Assembly (NCBI GenBank): GCA_964513745.1 | Contig: CAZEOK010000082.1 | Location: forward strand, 1 to 14,092 | Direction of reading: 5' to 3' | DNA: 14,092 bases | Source of the DNA: DATDCY01 sp964513745 | GTDB taxonomy: Bacteria > JAUVQV01 > DATDCY01 | In this document: one piece after another, positions 1-5,515 of the stretch | How the letters are laid out: each line of letters begins with the position of its first letter | Position numbering within the stretch: the stretch's first letter is position 1 | Translations under genes and position numbers: made by a program | The notes under the pieces: model-generated | Seen by the model: only the letters and a program-made list of their open reading frames with translations | Databases searched by the model: none | Told to the model about the DNA's origin: nothing

Positions 1-1
1 C

Positions 2-655
2 CCGCTGGCGGTCATCAACGAGAAGGCCGGGCTGCTCCAGGACTTCCTCGAGGTCTCCGGCGAATTCAAGAACCGCGAGCGCTTCGGGGCGCTGCTCGCC
101 GGCATCACCGACAGCGTGAAGCGCTGTCGCACGATCACGCACCGCCTGCTCGGCTTTGCGCGGCGGGTCGAGGTCACCGTCGAGCCGATCGACCTGAATG
201 CCGAGGTGCAACGCGTGCGCGATTACCTCGAGGCCGACCGCGCCGAGAAAGGGGTGCGAGTCGAACTGCGGCTCGCCGAGGGGCTGCCGACCGCGCACAC
301 CGACCGCATCGAGTTCGAGCAGGTGCTGATCAACATCGTCAAGAACGCGATCGACGCCGTCCCCGCCGGGGGCGAGATCGTCGTCACGACGCGCGCCAAG
401 AACCAGCGCTGGCTGCAGATCGCGATCGCCGACAACGGGCCGGGCATCCCCGCCGAGCAGCTCAAGCGCCTCTTCGAACCGTTTTTCACGACCAAGGAGA
501 AGGGCAAGGGGACCGGGCTCGGCCTCTTCGTGTCGCGCGGGATCATGAAGAAGCTCGGCGGGAAGATACTCGTGGAGAGCGTGGTGGGCTTCGGGACGAC
601 CTTCACGCTCGAACTGCCGGTGCGCCACATCGCGCAGGAGATCTCGGGTGAGTAA
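2..655 (+). CDS. Sensor histidine kinase, C-terminal part (5' end outside window)
   Basis: This is the catalytic end of a two-component sensor kinase that autophosphorylates and passes phosphate to a receiver. The frame is open from base 2 and begins PLAVINEKAGLLQ, the stretch that normally follows the H-E-I/L-N-N part of the H-box, so the phospho-acceptor His lies just upstream of the window. The rest of the DHp domain ends at ITHRLLGFAR. A complete ATPase domain follows: N-box INIVKNAIDAV, G1 box DNGPGIP, F-box LFEPFFTTKEKG, G2 box GTGLGLFVSRG and a final GFGTTFTLELP strand. All ATP- and Mg-binding residues expected in the visible part are present. The sensor region is not visible. The stop overlaps the next gene by 8 bp, implying translational coupling with the receiver at 648. 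The input signal is unknown. Confidence 0.95.
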   Translation, partial: PLAVINEKAGLLQDFLEVSGEFKNRERFGALLAGITDSVKRCRTITHRLLGFARRVEVTVEPIDLNAEVQRVRDYLEADRAEKGVRVELRLAEGLPTAHTDRIEFEQVLINIVKNAIDAVPAGGEIVVTTRAKNQRWLQIAIADNGPGIPAEQLKRLFEPFFTTKEKGKGTGLGLFVSRGIMKKLGGKILVESVVGFGTTFTLELPVRHIAQEISGE

Positions 656-1034
656 GGCACGGGTGCTGATCGTGGACGACGAGCGGGAGTTCGCGCAGAC
701 GCTCACCGAGCGGCTGCGGCTGCGCGGCTACGAAGCGAGCGCCGCGTTCACCGCCGAGCAGGCGATCGCCGCGGTGAGCGCGTCGGCTCCCGACGTCGTC
801 CTGCTCGATTTGACCCTTCCCGGCGTACGCGGCGTCGAGCTGCTGATGACGCTGCGGCAGCGGCTTCCGCACGGCGAGATCATCCTGCTCTCGGGGCACC
901 TCGATTTGGCCGAAAAGATCGAGGGGGTCCGGATCGACGCCTTCGGCCTGCTGCTCAAACCGGTCGAGATGGCGGAGCTGGTCGCGAAGATCGACGCCGC
1001 GCAGGCGAAAAGGGGAGCACATGCAACCGGCTGA
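648..1034 (+). CDS. Single-domain response regulator (CheY-like receiver)
   Basis: A 128-residue receiver domain with no output domain. It begins at GTG with AGGAG at 636-640. The acidic pair is D10-D11 (VLIVDDE), the phospho-acceptor is D54 (VVLLDLTLPG), the switch residue is S82 (ILLSGH) and the conserved lysine is K104 in LLKPVE, so it should be phosphorylatable. It overlaps the kinase upstream by 8 bp and the kinase-like gene downstream by 14 bp, so the three are probably translated together. It shares the ERLRLR helix and general layout with the receiver at 1723, which suggests an old duplication. With no DNA-binding or enzymatic output, it should act as a phosphorelay intermediate or by protein contact. 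Confidence 0.95.
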   Translation: MSKARVLIVDDEREFAQTLTERLRLRGYEASAAFTAEQAIAAVSASAPDVVLLDLTLPGVRGVELLMTLRQRLPHGEIILLSGHLDLAEKIEGVRIDAFGLLLKPVEMAELVAKIDAAQAKRGAHATG

Positions 1035-1674
1035 CGAGGCCGCGGTCGAACACGCCGTGCGTTCGTTCGCAGCCGCGATGATCGGCCTCGCGACCCACGA
1101 GCTGAACAACCGGCTCGCGGTGATGCGCGAGACGGTGGGCCTCATGGAGGATCTGGCGCGCGCCGGTAAAGCCGGCGCGGGCGGGACGGCGCGGGCGCAC
1201 TCCTCGCTGGACGACCAGGTCGGGCGCGCGCTGAACATTGTCCGCACGCTCGCGGGACTCGGCGGCGCACTGGGTGCTGTCGGCGAGGGATTCGATGCCG
1301 GCGTGGCCATCGAGAACCTGCTCGGCCTCACCGAGCGTTGGGCCCGGCAGAACTCACTGCGCATCGAACGGGATATTTCCGGGTCTCTGCCGCACGCGGC
1401 CGGCGATCCGGCGCGCTTCCTCTGCCTCGCGCACCGCCTGCTCGTCGAGTGTGCACGGATGGTCAAACCCGGCGGCGCGATCGTGCTGCGCGCCCGCCGC
1501 GACGGCGACGGCGTCTGTATAAGTCTGCACCCGGCAGGCAATCGAGCCGACGGCGTCTCGGCGCCCGGAGTCGACGACGATGGAGTCAACCGCGAGCTGG
1601 CACGCCGGCTCGGCGGAGAACTGGTTTTCGAAGGGGGTGGCGCACCGACGATCAGGTTGTCAACGGCTCGCTGA
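1021..1674 (+). CDS. Histidine-kinase-like protein with degenerate ATPase domain; possible phosphotransferase
   Basis: A 217-residue protein with a DHp-like N-terminal half and a C-terminal half shaped like a kinase ATPase domain. The H-box THELNNRLAVMRE places a candidate phospho-acceptor at H26. Lined up with the kinase at 2-655, the C-terminal half keeps the spacing (DP-x-RF...LLVECARMVKPGG against DR-x-EF...NIVKNAIDAVPAGG), but the Mg-binding Asn of the N-box is Glu143. No DxGxG motif is recognisable; its place is taken by LHPAGNRADG. No F-box or GTGLGL motif is seen, although a terminal LGGELVFEGGG strand remains. ATP binding is therefore unlikely. DHp plus dead ATPase is the architecture of ChpT and Spo0B phosphotransferases, and the position between two lone receivers fits that role. 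This is inference; it could also be a decaying kinase. ATG with GGGGAG just upstream; overlaps the previous gene by 14 bp. Confidence 0.8.
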   Translation: MQPADEAAVEHAVRSFAAAMIGLATHELNNRLAVMRETVGLMEDLARAGKAGAGGTARAHSSLDDQVGRALNIVRTLAGLGGALGAVGEGFDAGVAIENLLGLTERWARQNSLRIERDISGSLPHAAGDPARFLCLAHRLLVECARMVKPGGAIVLRARRDGDGVCISLHPAGNRADGVSAPGVDDDGVNRELARRLGGELVFEGGGAPTIRLSTAR

Positions 1675-1696
1675 CGGATTTCACCACGGGGACAAA

Positions 1697-1710
1697 CCCG
1701 GGATGCCGGG
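1697..1710 (+). promoter_or_regulatory. Small hairpin abutting the Shine-Dalgarno of the second receiver
   Basis: CCCGG (1697-1701) and CCGGG (1706-1710) form a perfect 5-bp stem with a GATG loop. It ends one base before the AAGGAGG ribosome site at 1711-1717. It may affect initiation or mark an RNA end, but so short a GC stem can occur by chance in GC-rich DNA. Confidence 0.3.
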
Positions 1711-1722
1711 AAGGAGGGGCGA

Positions 1723-2181
1723 ATGTTTGGAAAGAAGGAGATCAAGGTGCTGCTCGTCGACGACGAGGTGGAGTTCGTCACCACGCTCGCCGAGCGGCTG
1801 CGGCTGCGGGAGTTGAAGGTCGACAGCGTCTTCGACGGCAGCCAGGCGCTGACGTACATCGGCAAGATCGAGCCGGACGTCATTGTGCTCGACCTGAAAA
1901 TGCCGGGCCTGCACGGCATCGAGGTGTTGCGGGAGATCAAGAAGACCCGTCCGACGATCCAGGTGATCATCCTGACCGGGCACGGCACCGACCAGGACGA
2001 GGCCGAAGCGCGCAAGCTCGGCGGCTTCGACTTCCTGCGCAAGCCCGCTGAGATCGACCTGCTGGTGCGCAAGATCAAGGAGGCCTTCCAGGAGAAGGTC
2101 GAGCGGGTCATGTCGGCCATCGCGTTCGCCGAGGGAGGCGACCTCGATGACGCGAAAAAAATCCTCAACAAGGAAGAGTAG
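1723..2181 (+). CDS. Single-domain response regulator with C-terminal helical tail
   Basis: A 152-residue receiver: acidic pair D13-D14 (LLVDDE), phospho-acceptor D57 (VIVLDLKMPG), switch T85 (ILTGHGT) and lysine K107 (FLRKPAE). All key residues are present. After the receiver fold a charged tail of about 35 residues (roughly 118-152, EKVERVMSAI...KKILNKEE) looks helical and matches no output domain I know. AAGGAGG at 1711-1717 precedes the ATG by 5 bases. The gene follows the kinase-like gene after a 48-bp gap and is followed 13 bp later by the TauE permease start. The tail could be an interaction surface with the permease or the phosphotransferase-like protein, but that is speculation. Confidence 0.95.
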   Translation: MFGKKEIKVLLVDDEVEFVTTLAERLRLRELKVDSVFDGSQALTYIGKIEPDVIVLDLKMPGLHGIEVLREIKKTRPTIQVIILTGHGTDQDEAEARKLGGFDFLRKPAEIDLLVRKIKEAFQEKVERVMSAIAFAEGGDLDDAKKILNKEE

Positions 2182-2194
2182 GGGGAAACGGACG

Positions 2195-3205
2195 ATGCGC
2201 ACGAAAACAGCCCCCATGGCATTGTTCGACCGGCGCTTCTGGCTGGCGCTCTCCCTGGTCCTCGCGGTGCTCTTCTGCGCCGCCGCCCTGCCGGCCCTCG
2301 CCGCCGAGCACGGCGCCGACGTCGCGGCCGCGGCTCCGGCGGCAGCCGCGGCCAGCGCCACCCCCTGGTGGGTCTGGCCGCTCTCGCTCTTCGTCGTGAG
2401 CTTCGCCCTCGGCGTCGTCGCGGTTCTCGGCGGCGTCGGCGGCGGCGTGCTCTACGTCCCGATCGTAGGCGGCTTCTTCCCCTTCCACCTGGACTTCGTC
2501 CGGGGCGCCGGTCTGCTCGTCGCCCTCGCCGGGGCGCTCGCCGCCGGTCCGGGTCTGCTGAAAAAGGGCATGGCCGACTTGCGCCTCTCGATCCCCGTGG
2601 CCCTGATCGCCTCCTCCAGCGCCATCGTCGGCGCGTTGGTCGGCCTCGCCCTGCCGGCCAACGTCGTCCAGACCGCGCTCGGCGCAACGATCCTCGCGAT
2701 TGTCCTCATCATGTTCCTGGCAAAGAAGTCCGAGTTTCCGAACGTGCCGAAGGCCGACGCCCTTTCGACCGCGCTGCGGATCAACGGTATCTACCACGAG
2801 GCCACGACCGGCCAGAACATCGACTGGAAGATCCACCGCACCCCCCAGGGTCTGCTGACCTTCATCCTGATCGGCTTCATGGCCGGGATGTTCGGGCTCG
2901 GCGCCGGCTGGGCCAACGTGCCGGTGCTCAACCTGATGATGGGCGCGCCGCTCAAGGTCTCGGTGGCCACCAGCAAATTCCTGCTCTCGATCACCGACAC
3001 CTCGGCGGCCTGGATCTACGTCAACAACGGCGCCGTGCTGCCGATGATGCTCGCGCCCTCGATCATCGGGATCATGCTCGGCTCGGTGGTCGGGGTCAAC
3101 TTGCTGGCCAAGAGCAAGCCGGCGATGATCCGCTGGATGGTCATCGGGCTGCTCTCCTTCGCGGGCCTGCGCGCCCTGCTCAAGGGCCTGGGTATCTGGA
3201 ACTGA
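2195..3205 (+). CDS. TauE/SafE family membrane transporter (putative sulfite/organosulfonate-type anion exporter)
   Basis: A polytopic inner membrane protein of 336 residues. TauE/SafE proteins are linked to export of sulfite, sulfoacetate and related anions; the substrate here is unknown. Two related halves are visible. The first contains the glycine-rich FALGVVAVLGGVGGGVLYVP; the second contains GLGAGWANVPVLNLMMG, followed by SVATSKFLLSITDTSAAWIY. A hydrophilic linker of about 45 residues (KKSEFPNVPKADALST...HRTPQGLLT) separates them. An Ala-rich N-terminal hydrophobic stretch ending PALAAEHG looks like a signal peptide or extra helix. An upstream in-frame ATG at 2147 exists, but 2195 is preferred: GGGGGA lies 8 bases before it and the sequence between reads as basic, non-homologous residues inside the preceding gene. 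Co-directional placement behind the signalling genes suggests they control it or respond to its substrate. Confidence 0.9.
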   Translation: MRTKTAPMALFDRRFWLALSLVLAVLFCAAALPALAAEHGADVAAAAPAAAAASATPWWVWPLSLFVVSFALGVVAVLGGVGGGVLYVPIVGGFFPFHLDFVRGAGLLVALAGALAAGPGLLKKGMADLRLSIPVALIASSSAIVGALVGLALPANVVQTALGATILAIVLIMFLAKKSEFPNVPKADALSTALRINGIYHEATTGQNIDWKIHRTPQGLLTFILIGFMAGMFGLGAGWANVPVLNLMMGAPLKVSVATSKFLLSITDTSAAWIYVNNGAVLPMMLAPSIIGIMLGSVVGVNLLAKSKPAMIRWMVIGLLSFAGLRALLKGLGIWN

Positions 3206-3280
3206 AAATGGGCAGCATCACAACTCGCCCATCCAGCAGGTACATGGCGGCGGGGTGGCGCGAAGGGGAGGTCTCCAGCG

Positions 3281-3311
3281 GCGGACCGAAGGGAGCGCGA
3301 TGGAGGTCCGC
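3281..3311 (+). repeat. Inverted repeat in the TauE-downstream spacer
   Basis: The 172-bp spacer 3206-3377 contains GCGGACC (3281-3287) and its perfect complement GGTCCGC (3305-3311) around a 17-base loop. No T-run follows, so it is not a typical intrinsic terminator. It may be an mRNA processing or attenuation structure, or chance. I see no convincing promoter in the spacer. Confidence 0.3.
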
Positions 3312-3377
3312 AGCGACAAGACTCCGTAGCCTGCACGGTACACGGTTATTCTTGAATACATCACAAGGAGGACTCAC

Positions 3378-3875
3378 ATGGAAGGGAAAGTGAAAGCCAC
3401 CGCCGAGCAGGTCGCCTACGCGAAACTGCTCGATCTCGGGATGAAGGTCGGCCTGGCAGCGCTCGTGCTGACCTTCGCGATCTATCTCGCCGGAATCCTG
3501 CCACCGCACACGCCGGTCAACGATCTGCCGAAGTACTGGAAGATGCCGGTGAAACAGTACCTGCTCGAGACTAAGATCGATCGGCACTCCGACGAGTATG
3601 CGCTGATCCCGGCTGAGCCACCCGAACTGCGGAAGAAGTACATCCACGACACCAACGTCCACCCCGGCTGGTCCTGGCTGGAGCGGATCGGCAAGGGGGA
3701 TTTCCTGAACTTCATCCCCATCGTCTTTCTCGCCGCGATCACGGTGATCTGCTACATCAGGATCATCCCGATTTTCTTCGGTAAAAAGGACATGGTCTAC
3801 GGCCTGCTGGCCGTCACCGAGGTCGTCGTGCTCACGCTCGCCGCCTCGGGCTACCTCGGCAGCGGCGGGCATTAG
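3378..3875 (+). CDS. Small three-helix membrane protein of unknown function, TauE neighbour
   Basis: A 165-residue protein I do not recognise. It has a short cytoplasmic-looking N-terminus, a helix at about 22-42 (VGLAALVLTFAIYLAGILPP) and a hydrophilic domain of about 65 residues. That domain is rich in Pro, Trp, Tyr and charged residues (LPKYWKMPVKQYLLETKIDR, then HDTNVHPGWSWLERIGKGDF). Two helices follow at about 108-128 and 138-158, then a GSGGH tail. AAGGAGG at 3365-3371, 6 bases before the ATG, is one of the best ribosome sites in the window. It follows the TauE gene on the same strand after 172 bp. Small three-helix partners beside TauE permeases are known (DUF1634, for example) and the layout is similar, but I see no clear sequence match. 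A transporter subunit or substrate-sensing partner is plausible but unproven. Confidence 0.8.
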   Translation: MEGKVKATAEQVAYAKLLDLGMKVGLAALVLTFAIYLAGILPPHTPVNDLPKYWKMPVKQYLLETKIDRHSDEYALIPAEPPELRKKYIHDTNVHPGWSWLERIGKGDFLNFIPIVFLAAITVICYIRIIPIFFGKKDMVYGLLAVTEVVVLTLAASGYLGSGGH

Positions 3876-3887
3876 CGAGCACTCGGC

Positions 3888-3927
3888 AAGGGGACAGATT
3901 AATTTCATGTAAATAATCTGTCCCCTT
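3888..3927. repeat. GGGGACAG-type REP-like palindrome (also a possible terminator)
   Basis: AAGGGGACAGATTA (3888-3901) and its exact complement TAATCTGTCCCCTT (3914-3927) enclose a 12-base AT-rich loop that is itself partly palindromic around CATG. The right arm runs into TTTTC. From general knowledge, GGGGACAG...CTGTCCCC palindromes are mobilised by REP-associated tyrosine (Y1) transposases. No such gene is in the window, so this would be a dispersed non-autonomous copy. Its place between the membrane-protein stop (3875) and the sigma promoter (3951) means it could also end transcription from region 1. Confidence 0.75.
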
Positions 3928-3950
3928 TTCTCCCCACTTTTCTCTGCCGT

Positions 3951-3976
3951 GGAACATTCTTGGTGGATTATCGTTA
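3951..3976 (+). promoter_or_regulatory. Predicted ECF-type promoter of the sigma/exporter operon
   Basis: GGAAC at 3951-3955 and CGTT at 3972-3975 are separated by 16 bases, matching the general ECF pattern of an AAC-containing -35 and a CGT-type -10. The pattern sits immediately before an ECF sigma gene, so autoregulation is the natural reading. The expected start of transcription is about 3982-3984, at or beside the ATG, and no Shine-Dalgarno sequence is present. That suggests a leaderless or near-leaderless message. Confidence 0.6.
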
Positions 3977-3983
3977 AATAGAC

Positions 3984-4568
3984 ATGCCTGAAGACTCGCC
4001 CGACCTCGACCGGATCCGGCGGTTCAAGGCGGGTGACGCCGCGGCATTCGAGGAGATCGTCCGCACGCACCAGGACCGGATTCTCACGCTCTGCCGCTAC
4101 ATGCTCGGCAACGCGACTGACGCCGAGGATGCGACACAAGACGTATTCGTTAAAGCTTTCAAAGGCTTGAAAGATTTCCGCCCGGAAGCATCCCTGTACA
4201 CCTGGCTCTATCGCATCGCGGTCAACACCTGCATCGACCGCAGGAAGAAGCCCTTCTTCTCTCTCTTTTCCTCTCGGCACGACGAGGATGCCACAGCCGG
4301 CGATCTCCCGTCCGGGGATCCTTCACCTGAAAAGCTCCTCGAAAGCCTGCAGATCTCGCAGGCAATTCAGGATGCCCTGAAAATCCTGTCCCCGAAGTTG
4401 CGAGCTGCCATCGTCCTCAAGGAAATCGAAGGGCTGGCGTACGAAGACATCGGCGAAGTCCTGGAAATCTCTCTGGGAACCGTGAAGTCGCGAATCTCCC
4501 GGGCCCGGGAGGAGTTGAAGCGGGCCCTGGTCGACAGCAGGGAACAAAACCGGACGTCCAGCGTTTAA
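3984..4568 (+). CDS. ECF-family RNA polymerase sigma factor
   Basis: A 194-residue group IV sigma factor that should direct RNA polymerase to stress promoters, including its own. Region 2 spans about 12-90, with RFKAGDAAAFEEIV, the core-binding DAEDATQDVFVKAFK (47-60) and the -10-recognition segment LYTWLYRIAVNTCIDRRKK (71-89). A variable linker (about 91-125) leads to region 4 with the helix-turn-helix LAYEDIGEVLEISLGTVKSR (151-170). The N-terminus matches the usual ECF start, which supports ATG 3984 despite the missing ribosome site. It is the first gene of a co-directional run: the anti-sigma starts 16 bp after its stop. The neighbouring zinc-finger membrane anti-sigma indicates it is held inactive at the membrane until an envelope signal arrives. 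Confidence 0.95.
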   Translation: MPEDSPDLDRIRRFKAGDAAAFEEIVRTHQDRILTLCRYMLGNATDAEDATQDVFVKAFKGLKDFRPEASLYTWLYRIAVNTCIDRRKKPFFSLFSSRHDEDATAGDLPSGDPSPEKLLESLQISQAIQDALKILSPKLRAAIVLKEIEGLAYEDIGEVLEISLGTVKSRISRAREELKRALVDSREQNRTSSV

Positions 4569-4584
4569 TAGCCAGGAGACGGAC

Positions 4585-5037
4585 ATGAAATGCACACATG
4601 CACGAAAGCTGATCTCGGCGTACCTCGACGGGGAGCTCGGCGCCACCACGCGAGAGCGGCTTGCCTCCCACCTGCGGGATTGCGAAGTGTGCCAGGCGGC
4701 ATTCCAGCACCTGCAGAGCGTACAGAAGCTCTTTGCGCGGACCGATCGGTACGAGGCGCTCCCAGGCCTGGTTCAGCGCATCATGACTACCGTCGGACAG
4801 CCGAGGCAGTCACGTTTCCGGCTCTTCCCGACCCCGATGAGACTGGCCGCCCAGGCCATGGCGTTCACGGCAGTCATGGTTGTCGGCGTGGTCTCGGGAA
4901 CCTTTCTGGCTACGACGCAGACCGTGAAGCGGGGGCCCTCTCCAGCAGCGCTGTATTCCCTCGATGTCTTCGCCGCCGCTCCCCAAGACTCGCCGGGCGG
5001 CGTTTTCCTGGCGCTGCTGGAGGCAAGCGATGAGTAG
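4585..5037 (+). CDS. Membrane anti-sigma factor with zinc-finger (zf-HC2/ZAS) domain
   Basis: A 150-residue single-pass membrane protein expected to bind and inhibit the sigma factor encoded just before it. The N-terminal anti-sigma domain has the H-x3-C-x2-C motif at H29, C33 and C36 (SHLRDCEVC), with C3/H5 as possible further zinc ligands and the usual ISAYLDGEL helix before it. A hydrophobic segment at about 88-110 (AAQAMAFTAVMVVGVVSGTF) is the membrane helix. The remaining 40 residues would be periplasmic and are short for a sensing domain, so sensing may be done by the next gene's product. AGGAG at 4574-4578 lies 6 bases before the ATG. The stop overlaps the following ATG by 8 bp, implying coupled translation and probably a physical complex. 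Confidence 0.93.
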   Translation: MKCTHARKLISAYLDGELGATTRERLASHLRDCEVCQAAFQHLQSVQKLFARTDRYEALPGLVQRIMTTVGQPRQSRFRLFPTPMRLAAQAMAFTAVMVVGVVSGTFLATTQTVKRGPSPAALYSLDVFAAAPQDSPGGVFLALLEASDE

Positions 5038-5515
5038 GAACGGCTTGAAGTTTTTCCTGGCGCTCTCGGTTCTCCTCAATCTTTCGATGTTGGCGGCGGC
5101 AGGCTACAAGTACCTTTCGCAGCGCCATTCCTGGACCTCTCCCTTCGGCACCAGGATGCCCAGCGACAGGTTCCTGTTCGAGGAGCTCGTTCTGTCCCCG
5201 GCGCAGACGAAGACGATGCGCGAGAAGGCCATCCCGTTCCGCGCGGAGATCGACCGTCAGCGCACCGGGATCATCGCGCGGCGCAAAGCGCTGATCGAGC
5301 TGCTGCGGTCGGACCACCCCGACAAGGAAGCCATCGACGCGATGATCGCGCAGATCAGCACGATGCAACAGTCGATGCAACAGGCAATCGCCCGCCAGAT
5401 GCTCGACCAGAAGGCTTTGCTCAATCCTGAGCAGCAAAAAGCCTTTTTCGACTTGATCGAGAGCGCCATGACACGTGGGGGGGAGACAGGGTGCACACCG
5501 GCCGGTCACGAATAG
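5030..5515 (+). CDS. Membrane-anchored periplasmic metal/stress sensor (CnrX/Spy/CpxP-like)
   Basis: A 161-residue protein with an N-terminal helix (about 7-26, KFFLALSVLLNLSMLAAAGY) and a mostly helical periplasmic part. It carries two LTxxQ-like motifs, LSPAQ (55-59) and LNPEQ (131-135), flanking long amphipathic helices. This is the plan of the Spy/CpxP/ZraP and CnrX (metal-resistance) superfamily. In the known Cnr system, CnrX senses metal and signals through the membrane anti-sigma CnrY to the ECF sigma CnrH; the gene order here fits the same division of labour. His and Cys are few (H33, H96, H160, C155), while Met occurs repeatedly at 105-124. The start at 5030 is chosen over an upstream in-frame codon because GGAGG at 5019-5023 and the 8-bp overlap with the anti-sigma favour it. 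The ligand is not identifiable. Confidence 0.8.
   Translation: MSRNGLKFFLALSVLLNLSMLAAAGYKYLSQRHSWTSPFGTRMPSDRFLFEELVLSPAQTKTMREKAIPFRAEIDRQRTGIIARRKALIELLRSDHPDKEAIDAMIAQISTMQQSMQQAIARQMLDQKALLNPEQQKAFFDLIESAMTRGGETGCTPAGHE

Noticed and set aside
2147..2194. An upstream ATG extension of the TauE permease
   Set aside because: The 16 added residues are very basic and overlap the receiver coding sequence, whereas ATG 2195 has its own ribosome site and leads into a normal hydrophobic N-terminus.
603..2687. A 694-codon open frame on the minus strand opposite the receiver genes
   Set aside because: It is an Arg/Pro/Ser-rich shadow of the GC-rich plus-strand genes and has no recognisable domain; the plus frames have clear receiver and kinase motifs.
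3330..3377. A promoter for the membrane-protein gene in the AT-richer end of the 3206-3377 spacer
   Set aside because: TTATTC and TTGAAT-like words occur, but no -35/-10 pair has acceptable spacing; only the ribosome site is convincing.
4384..4394. CTGTCCCC-like words inside the sigma gene and the sensor gene (about 5209) as further REP copies
   Set aside because: They are single half-sites within conserved coding sequence, with no opposing arm nearby.
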